NCBI GenBank assembly: GCA_905221605.1
Contig: CAJNDS010000077.1
Coordinates: forward strand, 1 to 25,000
Length of the DNA: 25,000 nucleotides
Source of the DNA: Symbiodinium natans
Taxonomy: Eukaryota > Sar > Dinophyceae > Suessiales > Symbiodiniaceae
Direction: 5' to 3'
This document shows positions 16,956 to 24,814 of the stretch, piece by piece. A model generated the notes under the pieces. That model searched no databases. It worked only from the letters and a program-made list of their open reading frames with translations, and was not told the DNA's origin. The stretch's first letter is position 1. Each line of letters opens with the position of its first letter. The position numbers were made by a program, and so were the translations under genes.

Positions 16956-17079
16956 GGTTTAGGGTTTAGGGTTTAGGGTTTAGGGTTTAGGGTTTAGGGT
17001 TTAGGGTTTAGGGTTTAGGGTTTAGGGTTTAGGGTTTAGGGTTTTGGGGTTTGGGGTTTGGGGTTTGGGGTTTAGGGTT
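16956..17079 (+). repeat. Long TTTAGGG array ending in TTTGGGG
   Basis: Twelve near-perfect TTTAGGG units are followed by four TTTGGGG units (about 17044-17071) and one TTTAGGG. Opposite in polarity to 16639-16817, with about 140 bp between. Confidence 0.96.
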
Positions 17080-17341
17080 AAACACTAAGCCCTGGACATC
17101 GCAAAGCATTGAATTCGAATGGCCCCAAGGCACCGTGTCGCGGGCAATTGTGCTGAAGTGTAGGGCCGCAGGGTTTATGTTAGAGTTTAGGGTCTCTAGG
17201 GTTGAAGCGTTTTTTGAATTGAAGTTTACGGCGTATGGGTGTTCAGATGTTTTAGGCTTGTTCACAGTTCTGGCTTTTTCTAGCTTGCAGGTGAGGGCTG
17301 GTCGGATCTTGCGCACAAACCCCAACCGCAAACCGTGAAAG

Positions 17342-17407
17342 CCTAAACCCTAAACCCTAAACCCTACACCCTAAACCCTAAACCCTAAACCCTAAACCCT
17401 AAACCCC
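17342..17407 (-). repeat. Interstitial telomeric repeat block (CCCTAAA)
   Basis: Nine units with one CCCTACA. Confidence 0.95.
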
Positions 17408-17481
17408 AGCAGGCCGCTACCTCTTCCTAGAGCACATCCGTGCTCCTACCGGGTCGGCGCTGCGTTGGCAGCAGGAGGCTT

Positions 17482-17648
17482 GGGTTTTAGGGTTTTAGGG
17501 CTTAGGGTTTAGGGTTTAGTGTTTAGGGTTTAGGGTTTAGGGTTTACGGTTTACGGTTTACGGTTGAGGGTTTAGGGTTTAGAGTTTAGGGTTTAGGGTT
17601 TTGGGTTCAGGGTTCAGGGTTTTTGGGTTTAGGGTTTAGGGGTTGGGG
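17482..17648 (+). repeat. Long variant-rich TTTAGGG array
   Basis: Over 20 units including TTTTAGGG, three consecutive TTTACGG (about 17543-17563), TTGAGGG, TTCAGGG and TTTTGGG. Opposite to the block at 17342-17407. Confidence 0.93.
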
Positions 17649-17766
17649 TGTGTCTTGCGCAGTTTTCGTAGGGTTTTTTCATGGACGCGAGTATGTAACG
17701 CAAGGTTCCCTCGTACTCCTCACTAGTCCCTCAGGCTCCCTAAGCTTCCTTAAGCTTCCCTAGGCA

Positions 17767-17816
17767 CTAAACCCTAAACCCTAAACCCTAAACCCTAAAC
17801 CCTAAACCCTAAACCC
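17767..17816 (-). repeat. Interstitial telomeric repeat block (CCCTAAA)
   Basis: Seven perfect units. Confidence 0.95.
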
Positions 17817-17934
17817 AACTCCCATGAACCCCCCTCCCTTAAGAACCCTATAATAAGTAGGAGCGTGGGCCGGAGGGTTTCGGGCTTAGGGTCGCTACTC
17901 ATCTGAGATGATCCCCTTAGTGTCCTTCCATCTG

Positions 17935-17985
17935 GGTTTAGGGTTTAGGGTTTAGGGTTTAGGGTTTAGGGTTTAGGGTTTAGGG
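17935..17985 (+). repeat. Interstitial telomeric repeat block (TTTAGGG)
   Basis: Seven perfect units, opposite to the previous block. Confidence 0.95.
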
Positions 17986-18051
17986 AAGACATCCAAGGAT
18001 CAAAAGAGTAGAACAGGCCCTTCATCAGCGTAGGGATGTTCAGCGTAGGGT

Positions 18052-18393
18052 GTGGTTTTGGGGAGGTCGAGTCTTGAAGCCTGCCCCCCCAAACTTCATA
18101 TACCCTTCACCAAATACCTACGTTTCCGAGCTGCCCTTGGTCATTCTGCGATATTTCGCGCCGCCTTACAGCATGGCCATCAATTGCAGCTGTTGGGGCA
18201 ATGCTTTGACTTCATGATGAGCAATGCCATGTCTCCTCCAAGCTTACCCGCTTCTCAGTCGAGGCTTGCGCCCTTATGCGACCACGCGTGCGTGCATTTG
18301 ACATTGCTGAAACGACTTGTTCCGACAGGCACTGCCGGTTCCCTCGCCATTGAACATCTGCTACAGACCATTTCCCTAAACCCTGAACCCTAA
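18052..18393 (+). CDS. Open frame of unknown status, weak candidate exon
   Basis: 113 codons from a GTG; the stop lies inside the next CCCTAAA-type block, giving an artefactual NPEP tail. The middle (around codons 20-90) is complex and non-repetitive, with no recognisable family. It could be an exon fragment or chance. The true extent is unknown. Confidence 0.17.
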   Translation: MVLGRSSLEACPPKLHIPFTKYLRFRAALGHSAIFRAALQHGHQLQLLGQCFDFMMSNAMSPPSLPASQSRLAPLCDHACVHLTLLKRLVPTGTAGSLAIEHLLQTISLNPEP

Positions 18394-18412
18394 ACCCTAA
18401 ACCCTAAACCAA
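18376..18412 (-). repeat. Short interstitial telomeric repeat (CCCTAAA)
   Basis: Five units, the second CCCTGAA. Confidence 0.92.
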
Positions 18413-18521
18413 ATATAGCATGTTCATGCGGGTGTGCAAAAAAAGTCAGTCTCATCTGCATCGCATCGACTTCGATCCAATTTCTCCCAAGTACCCATTC
18501 TGTTTCGACAGGCCTCTATAT

Positions 18522-18579
18522 CTAAACCCCAAACCCTAAATCCTAAACCCTAAACCCTAAACCCTAAACCCAAACCCTA
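18522..18579 (-). repeat. Interstitial telomeric repeat block (CCCTAAA)
   Basis: Eight units with CCCCAAA and CCTAAAT variants. Confidence 0.93.
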
Positions 18580-18715
18580 CTCAAAGAGCTGGGCCGATGC
18601 CCACACGGGAGCCCTAAATCCTCGACGACTCGAAACCCCCATCCCCGCGGCTTGCCAGGTGCTCCACCCGTTGCATGCCTTTTGCTGCAAGGGCTGCCAC
18701 CTCACAAGGTGGTAG

Positions 18716-18734
18716 AGGGTTTAGGGTTTAGGGT

Positions 18735-18766
<32 letters not shown>

Positions 18767-18802
18767 GGTTTAGGGTTTAGGGTTTAGGGTTTAGGGTTTA
18801 GG
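18716..18802 (+). repeat. TTTAGGG block with internal TTGAGGG expansion
   Basis: Two TTTAGGG, five consecutive TTGAGGG (about 18734-18768), then five TTTAGGG. The variant equals the reverse complement of the CCCTCAA expanded at 7251-7315. Confidence 0.95.
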
Positions 18803-19019
18803 CTTGGTTTAAGCAATGCTTCGATTGTGAACTGTGGGTACTTTCTGTGAACATGGCCCCTAGAACCTGTTGAATTTTCCCTGGCCCGCAAAGCTTTGGG
18901 TTCCACATGTCAGTTGATGATGAATGTCTACCTCTGGCTTGAGATGGTTTACCCTTACACCTCTTTCACCCTAAGCCCCAAGATCACACACCAGGCAGTT
19001 CTAAGGTGTAGGGTAGAGA

Positions 19020-19115
19020 AACCCTAAACCCTAAACCCTAAACCCTAAACCCTAAACCCTAAACCCTAAACCCTAAACCCTAAACCCTAAACCCTAAACC
19101 CTAAACCCTAAACCC
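19020..19115 (-). repeat. Pure CCCTAAA array, left arm of a large inverted pair
   Basis: About 13.5 perfect heptamers without a single substitution. Confidence 0.97.
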
Positions 19116-19171
19116 AATGAAACCTCTTCAAAGTACGCAGCCCTCCAACGACGGTTCCTAGCTTCGGTACC

Positions 19172-19305
19172 TGTTTAGGAGATTAGGGTTTAGGGTTTAG
19201 GGTTTAGGGTTTAGGGTTTAGGGTTTAGGGCTTAGGGCTTAGGGTTTAGGGTTTAGGGTTCAGCGTTTAGGTTTTAGGGTTTAGGGTTTAGGGTTTAGGG
19301 TTTTT
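19172..19305 (+). repeat. TTTAGGG array, right arm of a large inverted pair
   Basis: About 18 units, the first six or so perfect, with CTTAGGG and TTCAGCG variants further on. About 56 bp separates it from the opposite array. Confidence 0.96.
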
Positions 19306-19610
19306 AGTGGTAACGAGGTTTTTCAATATAGCACATATGGACCGGCCTGAATTAGTTAGGTGCACCCCCAAAGACAAGGGTTTCCGAGCAAGATACTTCG
19401 ATCTGCAAGATTCTGCGGCCTCAGCACACTTAAGAGTTGTGGATTGGATTCCTCATCGCTTGCCCCTGGTACTGGCAGAAAAAAAGCGGCTTTTCTTCAC
19501 AACGATCACAAGGGATTGCTGATGAGCCTGCCAGGAAGCCAGCTCATTATTGAGCCCTAAACCAACTGCAAAAAGCCCTAAACCCTGTAAGCCCTGAACC
19601 TAGCGTAATA
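19306..19610. other. Unique spacer with overlapping short open frames
   Basis: The forward frame 19307-19522 (71 codons, internal ATG at 19337) and another at 19360-19560 overlap in different phases. Neither is recognisable. Confidence 0.35.
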
Positions 19611-19619
19611 TTGCAACAA

Positions 19620-19662
19620 GGGTTTAGGCTTTAGGGTTTAGGGTTTAGGCTTTAGGGTTTTG
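19620..19662 (+). repeat. Short interstitial telomeric repeat (TTTAGGG)
   Basis: Five to six units including TTTAGGC and CTTTAGGG variants. Confidence 0.88.
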
Positions 19663-19910
19663 GGCCCGGATTGCAGCTGGAAGGCAGCAGGACCGTTCAA
19701 TCTTGTCCGCCCATGCTGAACAGCTCTTCACGTCTGTTCCCGTTTTGCCACTCGGACGCACTGGACATGTATGGGCGACGGCCTAGGCCTTAAGTTTCGG
19801 GTTTAGGGTAAAGTTTTTGCTTCGGGACAAAAGGAGGCAAAGCCGCCAAAAAACGACTCTGTGCCTTCACTGCAGAGTATATAGTACCCCTGCAAGGGTT
19901 CCCTACACGC

Positions 19911-19944
19911 TACACCCTAAACCCTAAACCCTAAACCCTAAACC
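19911..19944 (-). repeat. Short interstitial telomeric repeat (CCCTAAA)
   Basis: Four to five units. Confidence 0.93.
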
Positions 19945-20074
19945 TTCTATGTAGGTCATGAGATTCCTCTAGGAAAGATTGTGGGAATCTCTTTCAACAC
20001 AGACGTTCCCAACAAGCAGAAGACTCAGGAAAGGTTTAGAGTTTCTGGTCTTGACGTATGCTTGCTGAGCTGGC

Positions 20075-20120
20075 GAAACCCTAAACCCTAAGCCCTGAGC
20101 CCTAAGCCCTAAACCCTAAG
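20075..20120 (-). repeat. Telomeric repeat block with CCCTAAG/CCCTGAG variants
   Basis: Six units, half of them variants. Confidence 0.92.
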
Positions 20121-20432
20121 TAACAGTTTAGGGAGACAAAGGGAGGTCATGGGGATCCAGTCCCCTTTCTTCGGGACTGCTCCAGCGCACTCAAGTGGAC
20201 ACTGTATGACCCAAGCTCCGAGTTTGTTCTGCATATTTCAGATGCACCGCAAACCCTAAACCCTATACACACCTCAAGAAGATACAGTTGCACTGAGTTT
20301 TTTAGGTACTGAAACATTAGGTAGGAGAGTCCTCTGACGCTGAGGAAACACTACTTGTGCCATGGCGATTGGCCATGCACCACACAGATCGTTGGGTACG
20401 CAGTGGCGTGAGCTGACGGGGGACTGGAAGTT

Positions 20433-20648
20433 GACCTAAACTACAGAGAAAAAGTGGTACGATTTGTATTGTGACGATAAGTACAAAGTATTTCTAGGTC
20501 TCGTAGTTGTGTTGTTACTGTCATAAATGTAAATGACTTTGTAGATACGACTGTGAAATTGATTGAGCCGTTGGAACTTTGAACTCTTAGAACTTCTAGA
20601 GTTGTTAGTGTTCACCAGCCTGTGATGGTACAAGGCCTAGTTTAGGTC
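20433..20648. mobile_element. Possible 216-bp AT-rich inverted-repeat element
   Basis: A perfect 11-bp inverted pair, GACCTAAACTA at 20433 and TAGTTTAGGTC at 20638-20648, encloses an AT-rich interior that stands out from the GC-richer flanks. GTACNAT also occurs in mirrored positions inside each end. No target duplication and no second copy. Confidence 0.4.
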
Positions 20649-20940
20649 GCTAGAGCCCCTTGTCTCGATTTGCGCGGCTTTGGGCCAACGAGTCAACGTG
20701 TCACTGCGATGAGAGGTGGCGGGGTTTCGGGGTCCGGCAGGGGCTTGCAGATCATCTTCCGACTACTTCTAGCTTCAAGCGGCGCGCTTCTGAAGAGGGG
20801 TTGTTGGGGATTGAGGACTAGACTCTAGCAGGGGTTTGTGGTCAAGGGATTTTGCGGGACATCCGAGCTTGGCGGAGAGGCCGTGCGAAAACGCCAGCCA
20901 GAAAAAAGAAACAAGAATCGGGTCGGGGTTTCCAGCACTC
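20649..20940. other. Unannotated GC-richer spacer
   Basis: No array, gene or TIR element could be supported. Confidence 0.4.
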
Positions 20941-21061
20941 CCATCGGGGAGGCGTAGGGTTAGACTTTAGGGTTTGGGGTTTAGGCGTTGCTTTCCCTAA
21001 AGCTTCTGAGATCGGAGCAGGAAACTTAAAGCTTGGAAAGAGACAACAACGAATACAAGAA

Positions 21062-21173
21062 TGTTCTCCCTTACTAGCAGTCCATAATAGGGATTATGGT
21101 ACTGTACCCCCCCCCCCCTATCATATTCCCTATTAAGGACTGTTCGTTTAAGGGGGAACGTCCCAATCTCACT
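21062..21173. mobile_element. Hairpin element, family A (copy 4) with central poly-C
   Basis: The left arm ATGTTCTCCCTTACTAGCAG-TCCATAATAGGGATTATGGTA pairs with the right arm TATCATATTCCCTATTAAGG-ACTGTTCG-GGGGGAACGTCCCAAT. A run of about 13 C (near 21107-21118) lies at the centre. Length about 110 bp. Confidence 0.75.
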
Positions 21174-21273
21174 GGGTTGCATGTTGAAAAGCACACCGCA
21201 GCCAAAACTCCGCTAGCAGGAAAGAGTCTTCAGGACTGTCAGGGGCCTCAAACCCGAACTCAACCCTCAGCCT

Positions 21274-21380
21274 AGACCCCAAGCCCTAAACCCTAAAAGC
21301 CTCTAAACCCTAAACCCTATCTTCAAAACCCTAAACCCTAAGCCCTAAACCCTAAAAGCCTCTAAACCCTAAACCCTAGG
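21274..21380 (-). repeat. CCCTAAA block with a 38-bp direct repeat
   Basis: AGCCCTAAACCCTAAAAGCC followed by TCTAAACCCTAAACCCTA occurs at 21282-21319 and again, identically, at 21341-21378. This is a higher-order duplication within a telomeric block. Confidence 0.93.
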
Positions 21381-21611
21381 CACCCCCTAGGTATGCTTCT
21401 GCAGGCTCATGGGGCTTCGGTCGCCCAAGGTCTAGAGATTAGGCTTAGGGTTTCGGTTTTTGGGTTTTGGGGGTTTTGGGTAAAGCCCTGTATCCCTGAA
21501 TTCCCTGGAGCCCCTTGAAATCGGTGAAGTCTAAAGCCCAAAACCCCTGGAGCTCTAAGCTCCCCCAACCCCTCAAGCTACCTTAGGCACGCCCACCCGC
21601 CCGACATGGGA

Positions 21612-21716
21612 TCCTAAACCCTAAACCCTAAACCCTAAACCCTAAACCCTAAACCCTAAACCCTAAACCCTAAACCCTAAACCCTAAACCCTAAACCCTA
21701 AACCCTAAACCCTAAC
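21612..21716 (-). repeat. Pure CCCTAAA array
   Basis: About 15 perfect heptamers, the longest uninterrupted pure array in the window. Confidence 0.97.
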
Positions 21717-21921
21717 TCTAGCCCCCGGTTGGTCGAGTGTTTACGCTGCTTGTTTAGCGTTGAGGGTTTAGGTTTAGGGTTCCGGGTTTAGGGTTCGAAG
21801 TGCCCCGCGACAACCTAATCACAGCTGCTGCACTTGCAACCCCAGTTCTAAGTATGTACACATAAACCTCTGCCGTGAGACTTCAAGTAGACTTTACCAC
21901 CGTAAACCCTGAACCCCAAAC

Positions 21922-22057
21922 GAGTAGCTCTCTAAATGGGGTTCCCTGTCTAGGGTGCCCAAGATAGTACTTAAACCCTGAATCCTAAACCCTAAACCCT
22001 AAACCTCTTTTGAAGAAAGGACCCCCAGAAGGTACCCTGTTTTTAGAGAGCTGCCCA
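21922..22057. mobile_element. Hairpin element, family B (copy 4) containing a telomeric repeat
   Basis: The left end has AGCTCTCTAAA (21926-21936), then GGGGTTCCC and TAGGGTGCCCAA as in the other copies. The right end has GGTACCCTG-TTTTTAGAGAGCTGCCCA. Between them lies a CCCTAAA block (about 21964-22007), so the array either expanded inside the element or was inserted into it. Confidence 0.65.
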
Positions 22058-22104
22058 AACCCGAAACCCGAAACCCGCACCCGAGCCTCCAACAGTGGTC
22101 TTGG

Positions 22105-22171
22105 GGTTTAGGGTTTAGGGTTTAGGGTTTAGGGTTTAGGGTTTAGGGTTTAGGGTTTAGGGTTTAGGGTT
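22105..22171 (+). repeat. Interstitial telomeric repeat block (TTTAGGG)
   Basis: Nine perfect units. CCCGAAA units lie at 22060-22080 just upstream. Confidence 0.96.
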
Positions 22172-22680
22172 GTCTGCTCCAGAAATCTTCACGACTTGCC
22201 GCCGAAAATGCGGCCCAGGCTTGCGGGGAAGAGGGGTTAGGCTTTATAGGGTTCAGGCGGAGGAGGGAGGGGGGGTGGGTGGGTTTAGGGCGAAAGGGTC
22301 AGCGTTGAGGGTTTACTTGTTGTGGTTTTGTTTCTTGGGAGCGAGTGGGGGGATTGTTTAGGGGTTGTCTATAGAGCCTTTTATCATTGTTTACGGTGTA
22401 GGGACTTGGGGTTTCGTTTTCGGTTTCAGGGTTTCAGGATTACCTGCGCCCCCCCCAGGTGCTAGCCAGTACCCCTTAATGAGGGCCCATGTGCCATAAC
22501 AAACGTATTGGGGTTTCGACAGTTGCTTTGGTCTTGGTGTCTGGAAGAGAAGCTGCCCTGACCCCGAGGCCTGAGCACTATTCCTAAACCGTAAAACCTG
22601 AGGAGCAATAAGAAGAGACAACAGCTTTGGGGACTCAGACGCCGGCTCCCTTTTGGGGTTGGTGTTTTTCGGCTTTAGAG
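22172..22680. other. Spacer, no gene supported
   Basis: G-rich on the left (GGAGGGAGGG near 22260); a short C8 run at 22450. Only small chance frames. Confidence 0.4.
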
Positions 22681-22883
22681 TGTAGGGTTTAGGTTTAGGG
22701 CTGAGGGTTCAGGGTTTACGTCTTCAGGGTAAAGACCTTTAGGATTCAGGGCTTAAACGTACTAGGAGTTGCTCGAGCCAGGGTGTCAGGCTTTTGGAGT
22801 TTATTGGTTTAGGGTTTAGGGTTTGAATCCTGATTAGGGCTTGCGGGAAAGAGAATCCCCGAGTTTTGAGGGGTTTAGGGTTA

Positions 22884-22979
22884 GTAGCTGAATGAGCACA
22901 CTCTACACTTTTTGGGATTCTAGAATCCCCTATAGAACTGAAAGTGTACACTTTTTGAGGGGCCTATGACCTGAGCAAC
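22884..22979 (+). mobile_element. MITE family C (copy 2)
   Basis: It starts GTAGCTGAATG after TA at 22882-22883, as copy 1 does. The centre has GAAAGTGTACACTTT (22940-22954), identical to the core of copy 1, and the right end reads GGGGCCTATGACCTGAGCAA against GGGGCTTATGAACTCAGCAA. About 96 bp, without the long homopolymers. The left end abuts a TTTAGGG unit. The right TA is not intact. Confidence 0.72.
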
Positions 22980-23142
22980 TGAGGTAACTACCCTAAACCC
23001 CAAACCCCAAACCCCGAGGGGTAGGGCTTCGGCTTTTCGAGTTTATTTGGAGCACAAGTCACAGGCCTCGAAGCCGCCCTGGCCTCGGGCATACCCAATG
23101 TTGCCTTCGGCAAGCGCCAAAGTAGACGAAGCCCGAAATCCG

Positions 23143-23264
23143 AAACCCTAAACCCTAAACCCTAAACTCTAAACCCTAAACCCTAAACCTAAACTCTAAA
23201 CCCTAAACCCTAAACCCATCTAAACCCTAAATCCTGAACCCTAAACCCTAAACCCTGAACCCTG
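23143..23264 (-). repeat. CCCTAAA array with CTCTAAA and CCCTGAA variants
   Basis: About 17 units. Confidence 0.94.
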
Positions 23265-23437
23265 ACTGGAGCACCAAGACCCTCCTCCTTTCAAGAAGCC
23301 CCATCACTCTCAACTTAGAACACCTCTAAAGTTCCCTTCACAACGAACCCCAAACCCTAAACCCCGAAAACCGAAATGCTTCAAACCCGAAGCCCGAAGG
23401 CCTCCGAGCCGCAAAACCCTGAACCCCGAGCCATCAA

Positions 23438-23509
23438 GGTTTAGGGTTTAGGGTTTAGGGTTTAGGGTTTAGGGTTTAGGGTTTAGGGTTTAGGGTTTAG
23501 GGTTTAGGG
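23438..23509 (+). repeat. Pure TTTAGGG array
   Basis: Ten perfect units, opposite to 23143-23264. Confidence 0.97.
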
Positions 23510-23622
23510 AGCCCCAAACCCCGAAACCCGAAGCCGACTTAAACCCCTTGGGGCGGAGTGCACGTAGACCCCAAACCCTGAAACCCAAAACCCCAATTCC
23601 TTTCCTCTTTGCTCCCATCCCC

Positions 23623-23719
23623 GAAACCCTAAACCCTCTAAACCCCCCTACCCTAAACCCTAAACTCTAAACCCTAAACCCTAAACCCTAAACCCTAAAC
23701 CCTAAACCCTAAACCCCCC
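23623..23719 (-). repeat. CCCTAAA array
   Basis: About 13 units, degenerate on the left, pure on the right. Confidence 0.95.
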
Positions 23720-23825
23720 AAAACCCCCCAAGAACCATTGGGCGAGGTGCACGCCTCGGAGCAGCGTGCAGCCTCCGACGAGGCCGCACGTCGGCGAGTG
23801 GCCGCCGATATCAAGGACCAACATG

Positions 23826-23873
23826 TTAGGGTTTAGGGTTTAGGGTTTGGGGTTTGGGGTTTGGGGTTTGGGG
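23826..23873 (+). repeat. TTTAGGG to TTTGGGG array
   Basis: Three TTTAGGG then four TTTGGGG units, the same order as at 16956-17079. Confidence 0.95.
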
Positions 23874-23885
23874 TCCCAGACCTCT

Positions 23886-23981
23886 GGGAGGATCCAAAAA
23901 GTAGATCCCCTTTAAAAGGGTTCCTAAGAATGACCCAATAGAAGTAGAGCGTACTATTTGGTACTTTTTTGGGTCCTCTCC
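23886..23981. mobile_element. About 96-bp inverted-repeat element
   Basis: The left end GGGAGGATCCAAAAAGTA pairs with the right end GGTACTTTTTTGGGTCCTCTCC. It starts within 15 bp of the preceding array. A single copy, and no clear target duplication. Confidence 0.55.
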
Positions 23982-24223
23982 ATCTGCTGCCAAGCGACTG
24001 GCTATACACTGTATAGGCTTGATTCGGGTTTACGATTTGAGCCCCCTTATGCCCCTCTCATACCCCTCTTACACCCCCCCCTTGCACCTCCCTTATCAGC
24101 CCCGTATACCCTAATCCTCAACCCTCCCTTTCTCCCATTCCAGCAGGTAAAGCTTCATGCAGCAACCGCTGAGGGCACGACGGGAGGGCCCAGGACCCAA
24201 AGAACCACACCCGAAAGGTGCCC

Positions 24224-24289
24224 TTAATCCCTAAACCCTAAGCCCTAAACCCTAAACCCTAAGCCCTAAACCCTAAACCCTAAACCCGA
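24224..24289 (-). repeat. CCCTAAA/CCCTAAG block
   Basis: Nine units with two CCCTAAG variants. Confidence 0.93.
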
Positions 24290-24385
24290 AATGAACCCCA
24301 AACCCGAAACCTACCCTCCGGGTGCTTCAAGTTCCAGTCTGGACCTAGCGGACCTGGCAGCCTAGGAGACTGGAAGCCTTTTCGG

Positions 24386-24471
24386 GCTTAGGGTTTAGGA
24401 TGTGTTTAGGGTTTAGGGTTTACGGTTTAGGGTTTAGGGTTTAGGGTTTAGGTTTTACGGTTTAGGGTTTA
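24386..24471 (+). repeat. TTTAGGG block, left part of an interrupted array
   Basis: Ten units with TTTACGG variants. It is cut after GGGTTTA by the element at 24472, and continues at 24770. Confidence 0.95.
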
Positions 24472-24769
24472 ATGTTGCACCCTGTTTAGTATTGGCCCCC
24501 TCTTTAAAGACAAACTGGCCGAATTATTCAGGACATGCTGACTGTTTGGGACTCCATCTATAAAGGCAAATCGTCCGGGCGCCGTAAGAAAATTCCACGT
24601 GGCGCGCCTTTAACAAAGATAACCGGGCATCGCTGCCCCTTTTGAACCTATCTAAACTCCTCCCTATTAAAATCATATTAGCCCCCGGGGCCGTGTAATC
24701 AGGATCCCATCCACGCCTCGACTGTTCGGGGGGGGGGGGGGGGGGCCCACACTAAACAGGGTGCAACAT
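24472..24769. mobile_element. 298-bp MITE inserted in a TTTAGGG array, TA target duplication
   Basis: The ends ATGTTGCACCCTGTTTAGT and its exact reverse complement extend to a 29-bp TIR with two mismatches. TA is present on both sides (24470-24471 and 24770-24771). Removing the element and one TA rejoins GGGTT-TA-GGG as a perfect heptamer. An 18-G run (24728-24745) sits just inside the right TIR. The interior has no open frame of use and is a non-autonomous element by structure. TA duplication is typical of Tc1/mariner-type elements; the superfamily is otherwise not proven. Confidence 0.88.
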
Positions 24770-24814
24770 TAGGGTTTAGGTTTAGGGTCGAGGTTTAGGG
24801 TTTAGGGTTTAGGG
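24770..24814 (+). repeat. TTTAGGG block, right part of an interrupted array
   Basis: Continuation of the array at 24386-24471 beyond the insertion, in register once one TA is removed. The last 185 bp of the window shows no feature. Confidence 0.93.

Noticed and set aside
17029-17338. Forward and reverse frames of 95 to 100 codons
   Set aside because: Both begin in the TTTAGGG/TTTGGGG array and neither has a recognisable domain; frames on both strands over the same bases argue for chance.
19959-19992. Hairpin GAGATTCC ... GGGAATCTC
   Set aside because: A short stem with no TIR-type flanks or second copy; expected by chance in a window this long.
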